Source: Novosphingobium flavum (GTDB lineage: Bacteria > Pseudomonadota > Alphaproteobacteria > Sphingomonadales > Sphingomonadaceae). From it: a stretch of 64,000 nt of DNA. Position 1 is the first letter of the stretch. The number at the start of each line of letters is the position of its first letter. The translations under genes and the position numbers were made by a program. The notes beneath the pieces are model-generated. The model had not been told where the DNA came from and searched no databases. It saw only the letters and a program-made list of their open reading frames with translations. This document shows positions 9,110-17,806 of the stretch, piece after piece. The DNA is taken from assembly GCF_014230315.1 (NCBI RefSeq), contig NZ_JACLAW010000016.1:29505-93504 (forward strand). Direction: 5' to 3'.

Positions 9110-10084
9110 ATGCCGATCATCGCCGCGCGCCGCTATCACAATGGCATGACCCAGAACGAGGCCCTGCCGCTCACCGGGGAGCCGCGCGAGGCCTTGCCGG
9201 CCCATGCCTTCGACTGGGTGGGGCTGTGCGAGCCCACACCCGACGAAATGGCCACGGTAAAGCGCCAGTTCTGCCTGCATCCGCTGGCGGTGGAGGATGC
9301 GCTCAATCCGCAGCAGATGCCCAAGGTCGAGGTCTATGGCCGGACCCTGTTCATCGTCGCCCGCACGGCCGAGTTCGAAGAGGGCGACAAGATCGCCTAT
9401 GGCCAGACCGCGATCTTCCTTGGCCACGATTTCATCGTCACCGTTCGGTTCGGCTCGAGCCGGGCCCATCACCCGATCCGCCGCAAGCTGGAGGCCAATC
9501 CCGAGCGGATGGCCGAAGGGGTGGACTATGTTGCCCATGCCATCCTCGATTTCATCGTCGACGGCTTTGCGCCGATCATCGAGCGTTTCGAGGAGGCGGT
9601 TCAGGACATGGAGGAGCGGGCGATCGACACTTTTCCGGAGCCTTCGACGATTCGCCGGATTTTCCGCGTGCGCCGCCAGATTCGCCGTTTCGAGCGGATC
9701 GCCGGGCCGATGGAGGAGGTCTGCGAGCGGCTGGCGACGACCGACCTGCCCAATATCGATCCCGCGGCCCATGTCTGGTTCCGCGACGTGCTCGACCATT
9801 CGCGCCGGGCGCTGGCGCGGATGCGCGGGCTGAAGGATACCCTGGCCTCGATCGTCGAGACCGCGAGCCTGCTTGAACAGCACCGGCAGGGCGAGATGAC
9901 CCGGCAACTGGCGGCCTGGGCGGCGATCCTGGCCGTGCCGACCGCCATCGCGGGGATCTACGGCATGAACTTCCAGCACATGCCGGAACTCGAATGGCGC
10001 TATGGCTATCCCATGGTGCTGGGCGCGATCCTTGCCGTCTGTGGGGGGCTGTGGCTGCGCTTCAGGCGGATCGGTTGGCTGTAG
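9110..10084 (+). CDS. corA: CorA family magnesium/cobalt transporter
   Basis: 324 residues. A large cytoplasmic N-terminal domain (1 to about 260) is followed by two C-terminal membrane helices. The selectivity motif YGMNF stands at the end of the first helix and is followed by QHMPEL, then a short basic tail. CorA pentamers carry Mg2+ (also Co2+, Ni2+) into the cell. The ATG at 9110 has no good ribosome-binding site; a second in-frame ATG at 9146 (MTQNEAL) is a possible alternative. A cation diffusion facilitator gene follows after 16 bases. Confidence 0.93.
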   Translation: MPIIAARRYHNGMTQNEALPLTGEPREALPAHAFDWVGLCEPTPDEMATVKRQFCLHPLAVEDALNPQQMPKVEVYGRTLFIVARTAEFEEGDKIAYGQTAIFLGHDFIVTVRFGSSRAHHPIRRKLEANPERMAEGVDYVAHAILDFIVDGFAPIIERFEEAVQDMEERAIDTFPEPSTIRRIFRVRRQIRRFERIAGPMEEVCERLATTDLPNIDPAAHVWFRDVLDHSRRALARMRGLKDTLASIVETASLLEQHRQGEMTRQLAAWAAILAVPTAIAGIYGMNFQHMPELEWRYGYPMVLGAILAVCGGLWLRFRRIGWL

Positions 10085-10100
10085 AAGGCGTTGGGGCACA

Positions 10101-11015
10101 ATGGCGAGCGGATCGAACAAGACCATCCTGATCGCGCTCGGCGCCAATCTCGGCATCGCCGCAGCCAAGTTCGTGGCCGCCGCGATCACCGGGTCGTCGG
10201 CCATGCTGACCGAGGGCGTGCACTCGATGGTCGATTCGACCAACCAGTTGCTGCTGCTCCACGGGCGCAAGCAGGCGCAGCGGCCCGCCGATGCGCTCCA
10301 TCCCTTCGGCTATGGCCGCGAGCTCTATTTCTGGTCCTTCGTCGTGGCCATCCTCGTCTTCGCGCTTGGCGCGGGGGTTTCGGTCTATGAAGGCGTCCTG
10401 CACATCCTTGAGCCCGAGGCGGCAAGCGATCCGCTGATCGCCTTTCTCGTGCTGGGCTTTGCCGCGGCGCTGGAGGGCTGGTCGACCGTGGCGGCGCTGG
10501 TCGATTTCAACCGCGCCCGGGGAACGCGCTCGGTGTGGAAGGAAATCCGCCATTCCAAGGACGCGCCGACGCTGGTCCTGCTGCTGGAGAACGCGGGCGC
10601 GCTGGTTGGCCTGGGCGTGGCCGCGTTGGGGCTGGCCCTGTCGCTCGTCACCGGCAATCCGTTCTGGGACGGGCTCGCCTCGGTCCTGATTGGCCTGGTG
10701 CTGGGGGCGCTGGCGCTGGTCCTGCTGTTCGAGGCCAAGGGGCTGCTCATCGGCGAATCGGCCGAGCCGGAACTGGTTGCGGCGATCGGCGCGGCGGCGC
10801 TGGCCCATCCCGGCGTGGTCGCGGTGCGCGAGGTGCTGACGCTGCATCTTGCCCCCGACATGGTGACCGTGCTGATTTCCGCCGATTTCGACGATGCGAT
10901 CAGCGCGCGGGCGGTGGAGGGGCTGGTGGCGGCGATCCAGCGCGAAATATCCGGGCGATTTCCGATCGTTACGCGCGTTTTCGTGCAGCCGCGGGACCCG
11001 CGAGATTCGGCCTGA
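10101..11015 (+). CDS. cation diffusion facilitator family transporter
   Basis: 304 residues, six predicted membrane helices plus a short cytoplasmic C-terminal domain. The first metal site, HSMVD in TM2, is standard. The TM5 counterpart reads HSKD...LLLENAGALVG, the pattern of the ZnT9/YdfM-like branch rather than the classical double His-x3-Asp. It probably exports a divalent metal or acts as an antiporter; the metal is not predictable. I chose the ATG at 10101, because the longer frame overlaps corA. It follows corA by 16 bases, so the two probably form one metal-transport operon. Confidence 0.85.
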   Translation: MASGSNKTILIALGANLGIAAAKFVAAAITGSSAMLTEGVHSMVDSTNQLLLLHGRKQAQRPADALHPFGYGRELYFWSFVVAILVFALGAGVSVYEGVLHILEPEAASDPLIAFLVLGFAAALEGWSTVAALVDFNRARGTRSVWKEIRHSKDAPTLVLLLENAGALVGLGVAALGLALSLVTGNPFWDGLASVLIGLVLGALALVLLFEAKGLLIGESAEPELVAAIGAAALAHPGVVAVREVLTLHLAPDMVTVLISADFDDAISARAVEGLVAAIQREISGRFPIVTRVFVQPRDPRDSA

Positions 11016-11049
11016 ATAACCAATATGGTTTTCGATGGGCCAATCTGGT

Positions 11050-11084
11050 AAAAAAATGGCCCGGTCGTTGCCGACCGGGCCTTT
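11050..11084 (+). terminator. rho-independent terminator after the cation facilitator gene
   Basis: A perfect 10-bp stem GGCCCGGTCG (11058-11067) / CGACCGGGCC (11072-11081) with a 4-base loop, preceded by A-rich and followed by short T-rich sequence. Confidence 0.85.
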
Positions 11085-11218
11085 GAAGTCTTGGGAGAGG
11101 ATGCCTGAAAGGCCCGTCCTCTTTGCGGCCGACTCGGGTTATTCGCAAGTGCGAAAACGGCGTAGGTAGTTGCATGAAACGCAATTTGATCCGCTCGCGC
11201 CGAATCTACCGCCGCGAT

Positions 11219-12598
11219 TTAAACGATTGCACCAAAGAGATCGTGGGCGTCCGCTTCTTCGATCAGGGCCTCGACGAACATGCCGGGCTGAAGGTCGGCG
11301 GAGGCTCCGCGCAGGTAGACGGCGCCGTCGATTTCGGGCGCATCGGCCTGGCTGCGGCCAGTGGCGCCGATGTCACCATCTTCGTCCGCTTCGCCAACCT
11401 CATCGATGATAACCGAAATGGTTCGTCCGACCTTGGCGGCGAGCTTGGCCGCGCTGATGCTCTCGGTCTTTTCCATGATCCGGGCGTAGCGCTCTTCCTT
11501 GACCGCCTCGGGCACGGCGCCCGGCAGGTCGTTGGCGGCGGCACCGGCGACGGGTTCGAAGCGGAAGGCGCCGACCCGGTCGAGCTGGGCCTCGTCCAGC
11601 CAGTCCAGCAGGTACTGGAAATCCTCCTCGGTCTCACCGGGGAAGCCGACCACGAAGGACGAGCGGATGGTGAGATCGGGGCAGATCGCCCGCCAGTCGC
11701 GCAGCCGTTCGAGCACCTTGGCCTCGTTGGCGGGGCGCTTCATGGCTTTCAACACCTTGGGGCTGGCGTGCTGGAAGGGAATGTCGAGATAGGGGGTGAG
11801 CAGTCCCTCGGCCATCAGCGGGATCACCGCATCGACGTGGGGATAGGGGTAGACGTAGTGCAGGCGCACCCACGGCTGCTGGCCTTCGGGCGTGCGCAGC
11901 TGGCCGAGCTCGCGGGCAAGGTCGGTCATGTGGGTGCGGACCGGGCGGCCCTTCCACATCCGTTCCTCGTGGCGCACGTCGACCCCGTAGGCAGACGTAT
12001 CCTGGCTGATCACCAGCAGTTCGCGGGTGCCCGAGGCGACCAGCTTTTCCGCCTCGCGCAGCACGGCGTCGATCCGCCGGCTGTCCAGCTTGCCGCGCAG
12101 CTGCGGGATGATGCAGAACGAGCAGGCGTGATTGCAGCCCTCGGAAATCTTGAGGTAGGAATAGTGGCGCGGGGTGAGCTTGACCCCGGCCGCATCGGGA
12201 TCGGCCTGGGGGATCAGGTCGACATAGGGCCCGAGGCTGGCGGGCGCGGCTTCGTGCACGGCCTCGACCACGGCTTCATACTGGTGCGCGCCGGTGACGG
12301 CGAGGACGTCCGGGAATTTCGCCCGGATCACCTCGGCCTCGTTGCCCATGCAGCCGGTGACGATCACGCGGCCGTTCTCGGCAATCGCCTCTCCGATTGC
12401 GGCCAGACTTTCTTCCTTGGCCGAATCGAGGAAGCCGCAGGTGTTGACCAGCACGACGTCGGCCCCGGCATAGTCGGGGCTCATCGCGTAGCCATCGGCG
12501 CGCAGGCGGGTGAGGATGCGTTCGCTGTCGACCAGGGCCTTGGGGCAGCCCAGGCTGACCATGCCGACGCGGCGGGGGGAGGGGATTTCGGTTGCCAT
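11219..12598 (-). CDS. rimO: ribosomal protein S12 methylthiotransferase RimO
   Basis: 459 residues. The N-terminal UPF0004 domain has the three cluster cysteines in SLGCPKALVDSE, VNTCGFLDSA and VTGCMGNEAE. The radical-SAM core has CNHACSFC, and a TRAM domain lies at the C-terminus. GCPKALVDSE distinguishes RimO from MiaB. RimO carries two Fe-S clusters and methylthiolates a conserved aspartate of ribosomal protein S12. The start giving MATEIPSPRR at 12598 is the first Met of the family sequence; the longer frame overlaps the next gene antisense. Confidence 0.96.
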   Translation of the reverse strand: MATEIPSPRRVGMVSLGCPKALVDSERILTRLRADGYAMSPDYAGADVVLVNTCGFLDSAKEESLAAIGEAIAENGRVIVTGCMGNEAEVIRAKFPDVLAVTGAHQYEAVVEAVHEAAPASLGPYVDLIPQADPDAAGVKLTPRHYSYLKISEGCNHACSFCIIPQLRGKLDSRRIDAVLREAEKLVASGTRELLVISQDTSAYGVDVRHEERMWKGRPVRTHMTDLARELGQLRTPEGQQPWVRLHYVYPYPHVDAVIPLMAEGLLTPYLDIPFQHASPKVLKAMKRPANEAKVLERLRDWRAICPDLTIRSSFVVGFPGETEEDFQYLLDWLDEAQLDRVGAFRFEPVAGAAANDLPGAVPEAVKEERYARIMEKTESISAAKLAAKVGRTISVIIDEVGEADEDGDIGATGRSQADAPEIDGAVYLRGASADLQPGMFVEALIEEADAHDLFGAIV

Positions 12599-12692
12599 TT
12601 GGGCCGGCCCATACACGCGCGCGGCTGAATTGGCCATTGCCAAGCGCGGCGCCCCGTGGTGCAGGGGGCACGGTCTATCGGGAGTTGCGCAT

Positions 12693-13088
12693 ATGGGTCC
12701 GGTCAATTGGCTTGGGGTGGCGCTGGGAACGGCCGGTTGCTTCGCGGTTGGCGCGCTCTGGTACGGCGTGCTGTTCGGCAAGCGCTGGCAGCGCGAGGTG
12801 GGGGTGAGCGAGCCGCCCAAGGGCGCGGCCGCAGCCCGGATCATGGGGCTGACCCTGCTGGCGGAGTTCGTGGTGGTCTCGATGCTGGCGCATCTCGTGG
12901 CGCGCACGGCCCCGGCGCCGCATGTGGTGCTGATGATGGCGGGCGGATTCGGCGCGGCGATCATCGCGCCGGCGATCGGGATCAACTACCTGCACCAGCG
13001 CCGATCGCTTGCGCTGTTCGCGATCGATGCGGGGCATATCGTGGTTGGCCTGCTGGTTGCGGGCCTCGCGCTTATCGCGACGGCTTAG
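12693..13088 (+). CDS. DUF1761 family membrane protein
   Basis: 131 residues with about four membrane helices. The start MGPVNWLGVALGTAGCF and the following ALWYGVLFGKRWQ match the DUF1761 pattern. The function of the family is unknown. It is divergent from rimO with 94 bases between starts; a dispersed palindromic repeat lies directly downstream, between it and the convergent nlpD-like gene. Confidence 0.78.
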   Translation: MGPVNWLGVALGTAGCFAVGALWYGVLFGKRWQREVGVSEPPKGAAAARIMGLTLLAEFVVVSMLAHLVARTAPAPHVVLMMAGGFGAAIIAPAIGINYLHQRRSLALFAIDAGHIVVGLLVAGLALIATA

Positions 13089-13098
13089 GAAACCGCTT

Positions 13099-13181
13099 CG
13101 TCATTGCGAGGGGCGAAGGCCCGAAGCAATCCAGGGCGGCGTAATACGGCTCTGGATTGCTTCGCTCCGCTCGCAATGACG
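13099..13181. repeat. 83-bp imperfect palindromic repeat element
   Basis: The outer arms CGTCATTGCGAG (13099-13110) and CTCGCAATGACG (13170-13181) are perfect complements. The inner arms CGAAGCAATCCAG (13122-13134) and CTGGATTGCTTCG (13152-13164) also pair perfectly. The element fills the gap between two convergent genes and could fold into a long hairpin acting as a terminator or mRNA stabiliser. From memory, this two-arm motif is dispersed in many copies in sphingomonad and related genomes; only one copy lies in this window. Confidence 0.9.
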
Positions 13182-13196
13182 ATGACTTTAATGCCA

Positions 13197-14069
13197 TCAG
13201 GGTTTGGTGTCAGGCGCCTGCTCGGGCAGGACCAGCAGCGGATCGAGCGGGACGGCTTTGCGGCGGATCTCGAAGTGCAGTTCGGTGCCGGGCGAAATGC
13301 CGGTATCGCCGACGAGGCCGAGGCGTTCGCCGCGCCCCACCTTTTCGCCCTTTTTCACCGTGATCCGGCTGAGCTTGGCATAGGCCGAGTACCAGCCCTT
13401 GCCGTGTTCAAGGATGACGAGGTTGCCGTAGCTTTTCGGCTCCGGCGCGGCGAAGACCACGCGGCCGGGGGCGGCGGCGCTGACCGGCGCGCCCTTGGCG
13501 GCGGGGATGTCGATCCCGTCGTGGCTGCGCGGCAGGTCGCGGGCGATGAAACCGCGCCGGACTTCGCCGGAGAGCGGCCAGACGAATTTCGTGGGTGCGG
13601 CCTTTAGCAGGGCTTTCGACGCTTCGGCGCGGCCCTTGTCCTCGGCTTCCTTGACCACGGCGGCAGCCTTGCCGGGGCTGGCGAGGGTGGGGATGACGAG
13701 CTTTTGTCCGGCGCGGACCCTGGCCTTGGGATCGAGGCCGTTGGCCGTGGCGATCTGGGGCCATGGTACGCCGGCATCGTAGGCGATGGCAAAGCCGGTC
13801 TCGCCGGGCTTGACCGTCCGTTCGCGGCGGCGGGGGATGACGAGCGCCTGCCCGGTCTTGACCACATAAGGGGCCTTGAGGGCATTGGCCTCGATGATCA
13901 GGACGCGCGGCACTTCGACCTTGCGGGCGATGCCGGCAAGGGTTTCGCCCGGGCGGACATTGTATTCGTCGACCGTCGTCCAGTCCGGCTCGGGGGCGGG
14001 CTTCCTGGCCGGTTTGCCCGCCGCGAGCAGCAGGGGCAGCGCGGCGAGTAGCAGCGCGGTGCGTTTCAA
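13197..14069 (-). CDS. NlpD-like LysM/M23 protein with degenerate zinc site
   Basis: 290 residues. A signal peptide (1 to about 17) is followed by two LysM-type peptidoglycan-binding repeats (about 35-80 and 85-127) and a LytM/M23 domain (about 160-280). The first zinc motif is intact (HDGID), but the catalytic HLHFE motif reads ELHFE at 263-267, so the first His is lost. The same loss is known in NlpD and EnvC, which activate amidases rather than cut peptidoglycan. The neighbourhood fits: it overlaps surE by 4 bases, and serS is upstream. Its usual partner pcm is missing. Confidence 0.85.
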   Translation of the reverse strand: MKRTALLLAALPLLLAAGKPARKPAPEPDWTTVDEYNVRPGETLAGIARKVEVPRVLIIEANALKAPYVVKTGQALVIPRRRERTVKPGETGFAIAYDAGVPWPQIATANGLDPKARVRAGQKLVIPTLASPGKAAAVVKEAEDKGRAEASKALLKAAPTKFVWPLSGEVRRGFIARDLPRSHDGIDIPAAKGAPVSAAAPGRVVFAAPEPKSYGNLVILEHGKGWYSAYAKLSRITVKKGEKVGRGERLGLVGDTGISPGTELHFEIRRKAVPLDPLLVLPEQAPDTKP

Positions 14070-14827
14070 GTGTAGCGGGCCTTGAGCTCGGCCAGCGATG
14101 CCTCGTGCGTCAGGTCGAGCTGTAGCGGGGTGACGGCGACGAAGGCATCGGAAATCGCCTCGAGGTCGGTGTCGTGCCCGGAGGTGTGCTCGATCCCGTG
14201 AAGGCCGAACCAGAAATAGGCGAAGCCGCGCGGGTCGACCCCTTCGACCACCGAGCCGCGCGCATAGTCATGAAAGCCCTGGCGGCAGACGCGGATGCCC
14301 TTGACCGCCGAGGCCGGGATCGGAGGGAAGTTGATGTTGACCAAGGTGCGCGGGGCAAACGGCAGGTCGAGCAGGGGGGCGATCGCCTTGGCGCCCCATT
14401 CCTCGGCCGCCGAGAAGGAGACGCCTTCGCCCATGCCTTCCTTGGCATAGACCTGGCTCAGCGCGATCGAGCGGATGCCGGCGAGCGAGCCTTCGAGCGC
14501 GGCCGAGACCGTGCCCGAATAGGTCACGTCGTCGCCCAGGTTGGCGCCGCGATTGACGCCCGACAGGATCAGGTCGGGCGGCGAGGGCAGGATCTTCTTG
14601 AGCGCCATGGTGACCGAATCGGTTGGCGTGCCGGCCACGGAGAAGCGCCGCTCGGCATGTTGGCGCATGCGGATCGGGCGGGTGAGGGTGAGCGAGTGAC
14701 CCGCGCCGGACTGCTCCTCCGCCGGGGCGCAGATCCAGATGTCGTCGGAAAACTGGCGCGCGATCTTTTCAAGGACGGTGAGGCCCGGGGCGTTGATGCC
14801 GTCGTCGTTGGTGAGGAGGATGCGCAT
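14066..14827 (-). CDS. surE: 5'/3'-nucleotidase SurE
   Basis: 253 residues. The N-terminus MRILLTNDDGINAPG carries the metal-binding Asp-Asp of the family, and the SGVNRGANLGDDVTYSGTVSAA region completes the active site. SurE removes phosphate from nucleoside monophosphates and short polyphosphates. It overlaps serS by one base (TGATG) and the nlpD-like gene by four, so all three are translationally coupled. Confidence 0.96.
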   Translation of the reverse strand: MRILLTNDDGINAPGLTVLEKIARQFSDDIWICAPAEEQSGAGHSLTLTRPIRMRQHAERRFSVAGTPTDSVTMALKKILPSPPDLILSGVNRGANLGDDVTYSGTVSAALEGSLAGIRSIALSQVYAKEGMGEGVSFSAAEEWGAKAIAPLLDLPFAPRTLVNINFPPIPASAVKGIRVCRQGFHDYARGSVVEGVDPRGFAYFWFGLHGIEHTSGHDTDLEAISDAFVAVTPLQLDLTHEASLAELKARYT

Positions 14828-16107
14828 CAGGCGGCCGGCGTCAGGCTGGTGAGCCCGCCCATGTAGGGGCAGAGTGCCTCGGGCACGGTGACCGAGCCGT
14901 CGTCCTGCTGGTAGTTTTCCAGCACGGCGACGAGGGTGCGGCCGACGGCGAGGCCGGAGCCGTTGAGGGTGTGGACGAATTCGGTGCCCTTCTGCCCTTC
15001 CGGGCGGAAGCGCGCGTTCATCCGGCGGGCCTGGAAATCACCGCAGTTGGAGATCGAGCTGATCTCGCGGTAAGCGCCTTGGCCCGGGAGCCAGACTTCG
15101 AGGTCGTAAGTGATCCGGGCGGTGAAGCCCATGTCTCCGGCGCAGAGCAGGACCTTGCGGTAGGGCAGGTTCAGTGCCTGGAGAATGCCTTCGGCGGCGG
15201 CGGTCATCTTCGCGTGTTCGGCATCGCTTTGATCCGGCGCGCAGATGGTCACCAACTCGACCTTGTCGAACTGGTGCTGGCGGATGTAGCCGCGCGTGTC
15301 GCGCCCGGCCGCGCCCGCCTCGGAGCGGAAGCAGGGGGTGAGCGCGGTCATGCGCAGGGGCAGCTGGGCTTCGGTGAGGATCTGGCCCTGCACGGCATTG
15401 GTGAGGGAAACCTCGGCGGTGGGGATCAGCCAGCGGCCGTCAGTCGTTTTGAACAGGTCCTCGGCGAACTTGGGGAGCTGGCCGGTGCCGAACACGGCCT
15501 CGTCTTTCACCAGCAGCGGCGGGGCGCATTCGGTGTAGCCGTTGGCGGCAGTCTGGGTGTCCAGCATGAACTGGGCGAGGGCGCGCTGGAGGCGGGCCAT
15601 CTGGCCGCGCAAAAAGGTGAAGCGGGCGCCGGAGATCAGGGCGCCGGTTTCGAAATCGAGGCCGAGCGCGGGGCCGAGATCAGCGTGTTCCCTGGGCTGG
15701 AAGGCGAATTCGCGCGGGCTGCCCCAGCGGGCGACTTCGACGTTGCCGGCTTCGTCCTCACCCTCGGGCACTTCGGCCACGGGGAGGTTGGGATAGCGGG
15801 CGAGGGCGTCATTCAGATTGACGGTCAGCTCGCGCTCTTCCTGTTCGAGCGCGGGGAGGATGTCCTTGAGGCCGGCGACTTCGGCCTTGAGGCGTTCGGC
15901 CTCGGCCTTGTCACCCTTGCCCATGGCGGCGCCGATGGCCTTGGACGCCTCGTTGCGCTGGCCTTGCGCTTCCTGCATGCGCGTGGCGACGGCGCGGCGC
16001 GCCGTATCGAGCGCGAGGATCGCGCCGGCCATCGGTTCGACCCCGCGCCGGGCGAGGCCGGCGTCGAAGAGGTCAGGATTCTCGCGGATCAGCTTGATGT
16101 CGTGCAT
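14827..16107 (-). CDS. serS: seryl-tRNA synthetase
   Basis: 426 residues. The N-terminal coiled-coil arm (about 28-105, rich in Glu/Lys/Ala) is followed by a class II catalytic core: motif 2 TPCFRSEAGAAGRDTRG and motif 3 GSGLAVGRTLVAVLENYQ. I start it at MHDIKLIREN (16107), the conserved N-terminus; an in-frame ATG four codons upstream is less likely. It is the first gene of the serS-surE-nlpD operon. Confidence 0.97.
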   Translation of the reverse strand: MHDIKLIRENPDLFDAGLARRGVEPMAGAILALDTARRAVATRMQEAQGQRNEASKAIGAAMGKGDKAEAERLKAEVAGLKDILPALEQEERELTVNLNDALARYPNLPVAEVPEGEDEAGNVEVARWGSPREFAFQPREHADLGPALGLDFETGALISGARFTFLRGQMARLQRALAQFMLDTQTAANGYTECAPPLLVKDEAVFGTGQLPKFAEDLFKTTDGRWLIPTAEVSLTNAVQGQILTEAQLPLRMTALTPCFRSEAGAAGRDTRGYIRQHQFDKVELVTICAPDQSDAEHAKMTAAAEGILQALNLPYRKVLLCAGDMGFTARITYDLEVWLPGQGAYREISSISNCGDFQARRMNARFRPEGQKGTEFVHTLNGSGLAVGRTLVAVLENYQQDDGSVTVPEALCPYMGGLTSLTPAA

Positions 16108-16172
16108 GGCGCTGCGCAATGCCGCACAGGCACGCGCAGCGCAAGCATGACGGGCCGCATTCGGCCCCTTCG

Positions 16173-16370
16173 TTACTCGGCGTCGGTCGGCACCGAGCTC
16201 TTGCCCAGCATGTGGTAGAGCGGGCAGAACGACAGGAAGCCGGTGGCGAGCGGGATCATCCCGAGCCAGCCGAACGGAGTCTTCGGGCCGATAAAGGCCA
16301 GCAGCATGAGCGTGGCGCCGACGACGATGCGCACGGTGCGCTCGGTGCCCCCAACATTGGTCTCGAACAT
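16173..16370 (-). CDS. DUF2892 (YgaP-like) membrane protein, copy 1
   Basis: 65 residues with two membrane helices. The sequence MFETNVGGTERTVRIVVG, then GPKTPFGWLGMIPLATGF and CPLYHMLG, matches the DUF2892 family. The family has no known biochemical role, although the domain occurs fused to rhodanese in YgaP. A paralogue lies about 160 bases away on the same strand, probably from tandem duplication. Confidence 0.82.
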   Translation of the reverse strand: MFETNVGGTERTVRIVVGATLMLLAFIGPKTPFGWLGMIPLATGFLSFCPLYHMLGKSSVPTDAE

Positions 16371-16536
16371 CAATTTACCCCCCAAATTGCGACGGCCACG
16401 GTTAGCCGGACGGCCAAGCGGGACGACCATGCCTCCGGAAAGGCCCGGAGTTGTGGTGGGTGAAATCCTTAACGCTCATGTCTGAGCCAAAGGTAAACGC
16501 GCCGCAGCGACTCGGGCATTGGCGGGGTTTCCTGGG

Positions 16537-16728
16537 CTATTGCCGCGCGCAGGTGTTGAAGCCGAGCAGCGAATAGAGCGGGCAGGTCGAGAACAGCCCG
16601 GTGGCGAGCGGGATGATCCCGATCCAGCCGAGCGGGGTTTTCGGCCCGACGAAGACGAGCGCAATCAGCACGATGCCGACGACGATGCGCAGCATCCGGT
16701 CAAGCGAGCCGACATTGGTCTTGAACAT
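16537..16728 (-). CDS. DUF2892 (YgaP-like) membrane protein, copy 2
   Basis: 63 residues, same layout as the neighbour: MFKTNVGSLDRMLRIVVG, GPKTPLGWIGIIPLATGLF and CPLYSLLGFNTC. Both copies keep the Cys-Pro-Leu-Tyr motif after the second helix. I chose the inner ATG (16728), which matches the paralogue. Confidence 0.8.
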   Translation of the reverse strand: MFKTNVGSLDRMLRIVVGIVLIALVFVGPKTPLGWIGIIPLATGLFSTCPLYSLLGFNTCARQ

Positions 16729-16822
16729 GGCACTCTCCACGGCGTTTGATCAGTTGATGCTAATATATTCGCATCGAAATCGCCGTGGAAGCATTGACGG
16801 GGATCAAAGCGGGCGCGCCGCG

Positions 16823-17518
16823 TCATTGCACGGGGGCCAGGGCGTGTGGAGAGATCCGCAGGACAGATGTGTTCGTGGCCGAGCGCAACGTGAATCCCTC
16901 GACCAACGTGATTGTGCGCACATGGGTAACCGGTTTGCCGTTGGCGTCGGTAAAAACCTCTTTGGGGCTTTCCGAAACGGCCTGAGCGCAGGCCCGACGC
17001 TCCAGTTCGGCGCGATTGAGGGCGTTGACCGGCCCGTGCGTTTCTCTCAATCTGCAAAACTCGACATTGCCATCGGGGCCATAGGCAAGTGCCAAGATCA
17101 ACGTGATCTTGGAAGTGGGCGGGACTGACGCTGGCAAGATCCATCGGGTTCGGTTGCTGTAGGTGCCGGAAACGGGCCGTCCCTTCTTGTCGGTGGCAGG
17201 GCTGAAGATGGCGCGGTCACGCAGAAGTTTGCATGTGGCTTCATCCAGGATGGCGGTCCCACTGCTGGCGGCGATTGTACAGTCGGCAACCTTGCCCGAG
17301 GGATCGATGGTCAGGACGAAGCCGACCGTCCCCTGCTGCCTGTAGCGCAAGGCTACGGCGGGATAGTCGTTCGTTGTGATCCAACTGCCGGGTGAGCCGA
17401 GCGGCATGGCGGGGGTCGGGCTTGCGGTTGCCGCGCTGGCTGCGGAGGAAAGCGCCGCCGCGACGAGCGGCGCAAGGATGATCGCCGCCCGGCGGCGGGC
17501 CCATTTGGCAAATTGCAT
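16823..17518 (-). CDS. TonB C-terminal-domain-like exported protein
   Basis: 231 residues. A basic start and hydrophobic stretch form a signal peptide ending near ASAATASP (about residue 35). The following region contains YPAVALRYRQQGTVGFVLTI, a SSGTAILDEATCKLL segment and FSPATDKKGRPVSG, the pattern of the TonB C-terminal domain. The usual long proline-rich spacer is absent and the anchor looks cleavable, so this may be a periplasmic TonB-C-like protein rather than a true energy transducer. Cysteines in the second half may form disulfides. No ExbB/ExbD genes are nearby. Confidence 0.6.
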   Translation of the reverse strand: MQFAKWARRRAAIILAPLVAAALSSAASAATASPTPAMPLGSPGSWITTNDYPAVALRYRQQGTVGFVLTIDPSGKVADCTIAASSGTAILDEATCKLLRDRAIFSPATDKKGRPVSGTYSNRTRWILPASVPPTSKITLILALAYGPDGNVEFCRLRETHGPVNALNRAELERRACAQAVSESPKEVFTDANGKPVTHVRTITLVEGFTLRSATNTSVLRISPHALAPVQ

Positions 17519-17654
17519 CGAATCCCTTTCGGCCCCGGCAAAGATGGAGCGCAATTGCCTGCGATTGGCAATTGCCGCCTGCGCCGAAACGGCGACAACG
17601 GCAGTGCAGGCGCCGCTTTTGCGTGGATCAGGTCTGCGAGGGAAGCCCGGGGAA

Positions 17655-17729
17655 TGGTGGGCGCGACAGGGATTGAACCTGTGACCCCACCCGTGTGAAG
17701 GGTGTGCTCTACCGCTGAGCTACGCGCCC
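17655..17729 (-). tRNA. tRNA-Val (anticodon CAC)
   Basis: Read on the minus strand, the acceptor stem GGGCGCG (17723-17729) pairs with CGCGCCC (17659-17665). The D-arm is GCTCAGCGGTAGAGC, the anticodon stem CACCC/GGGTG encloses loop TTCACAC, and the T-loop has GGTTCAATCC. The 3' CCA is encoded (17655-17657). Anticodon CAC reads valine codon GUG. Confidence 0.97.
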
Positions 17730-17806
17730 ATTCCGTCGGGAGAGGTGCCCCTAGACGCCTTCGCGCGCGTTGACAAGCGGGGAATGGAGCCTAGAGCGCA
17801 TTCGCC

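Noticed and set aside
11123..12628. Open frame of 501 codons on the plus strand opposite rimO
   Set aside because: No recognisable motif, whereas the minus strand has the full RimO cysteine set.
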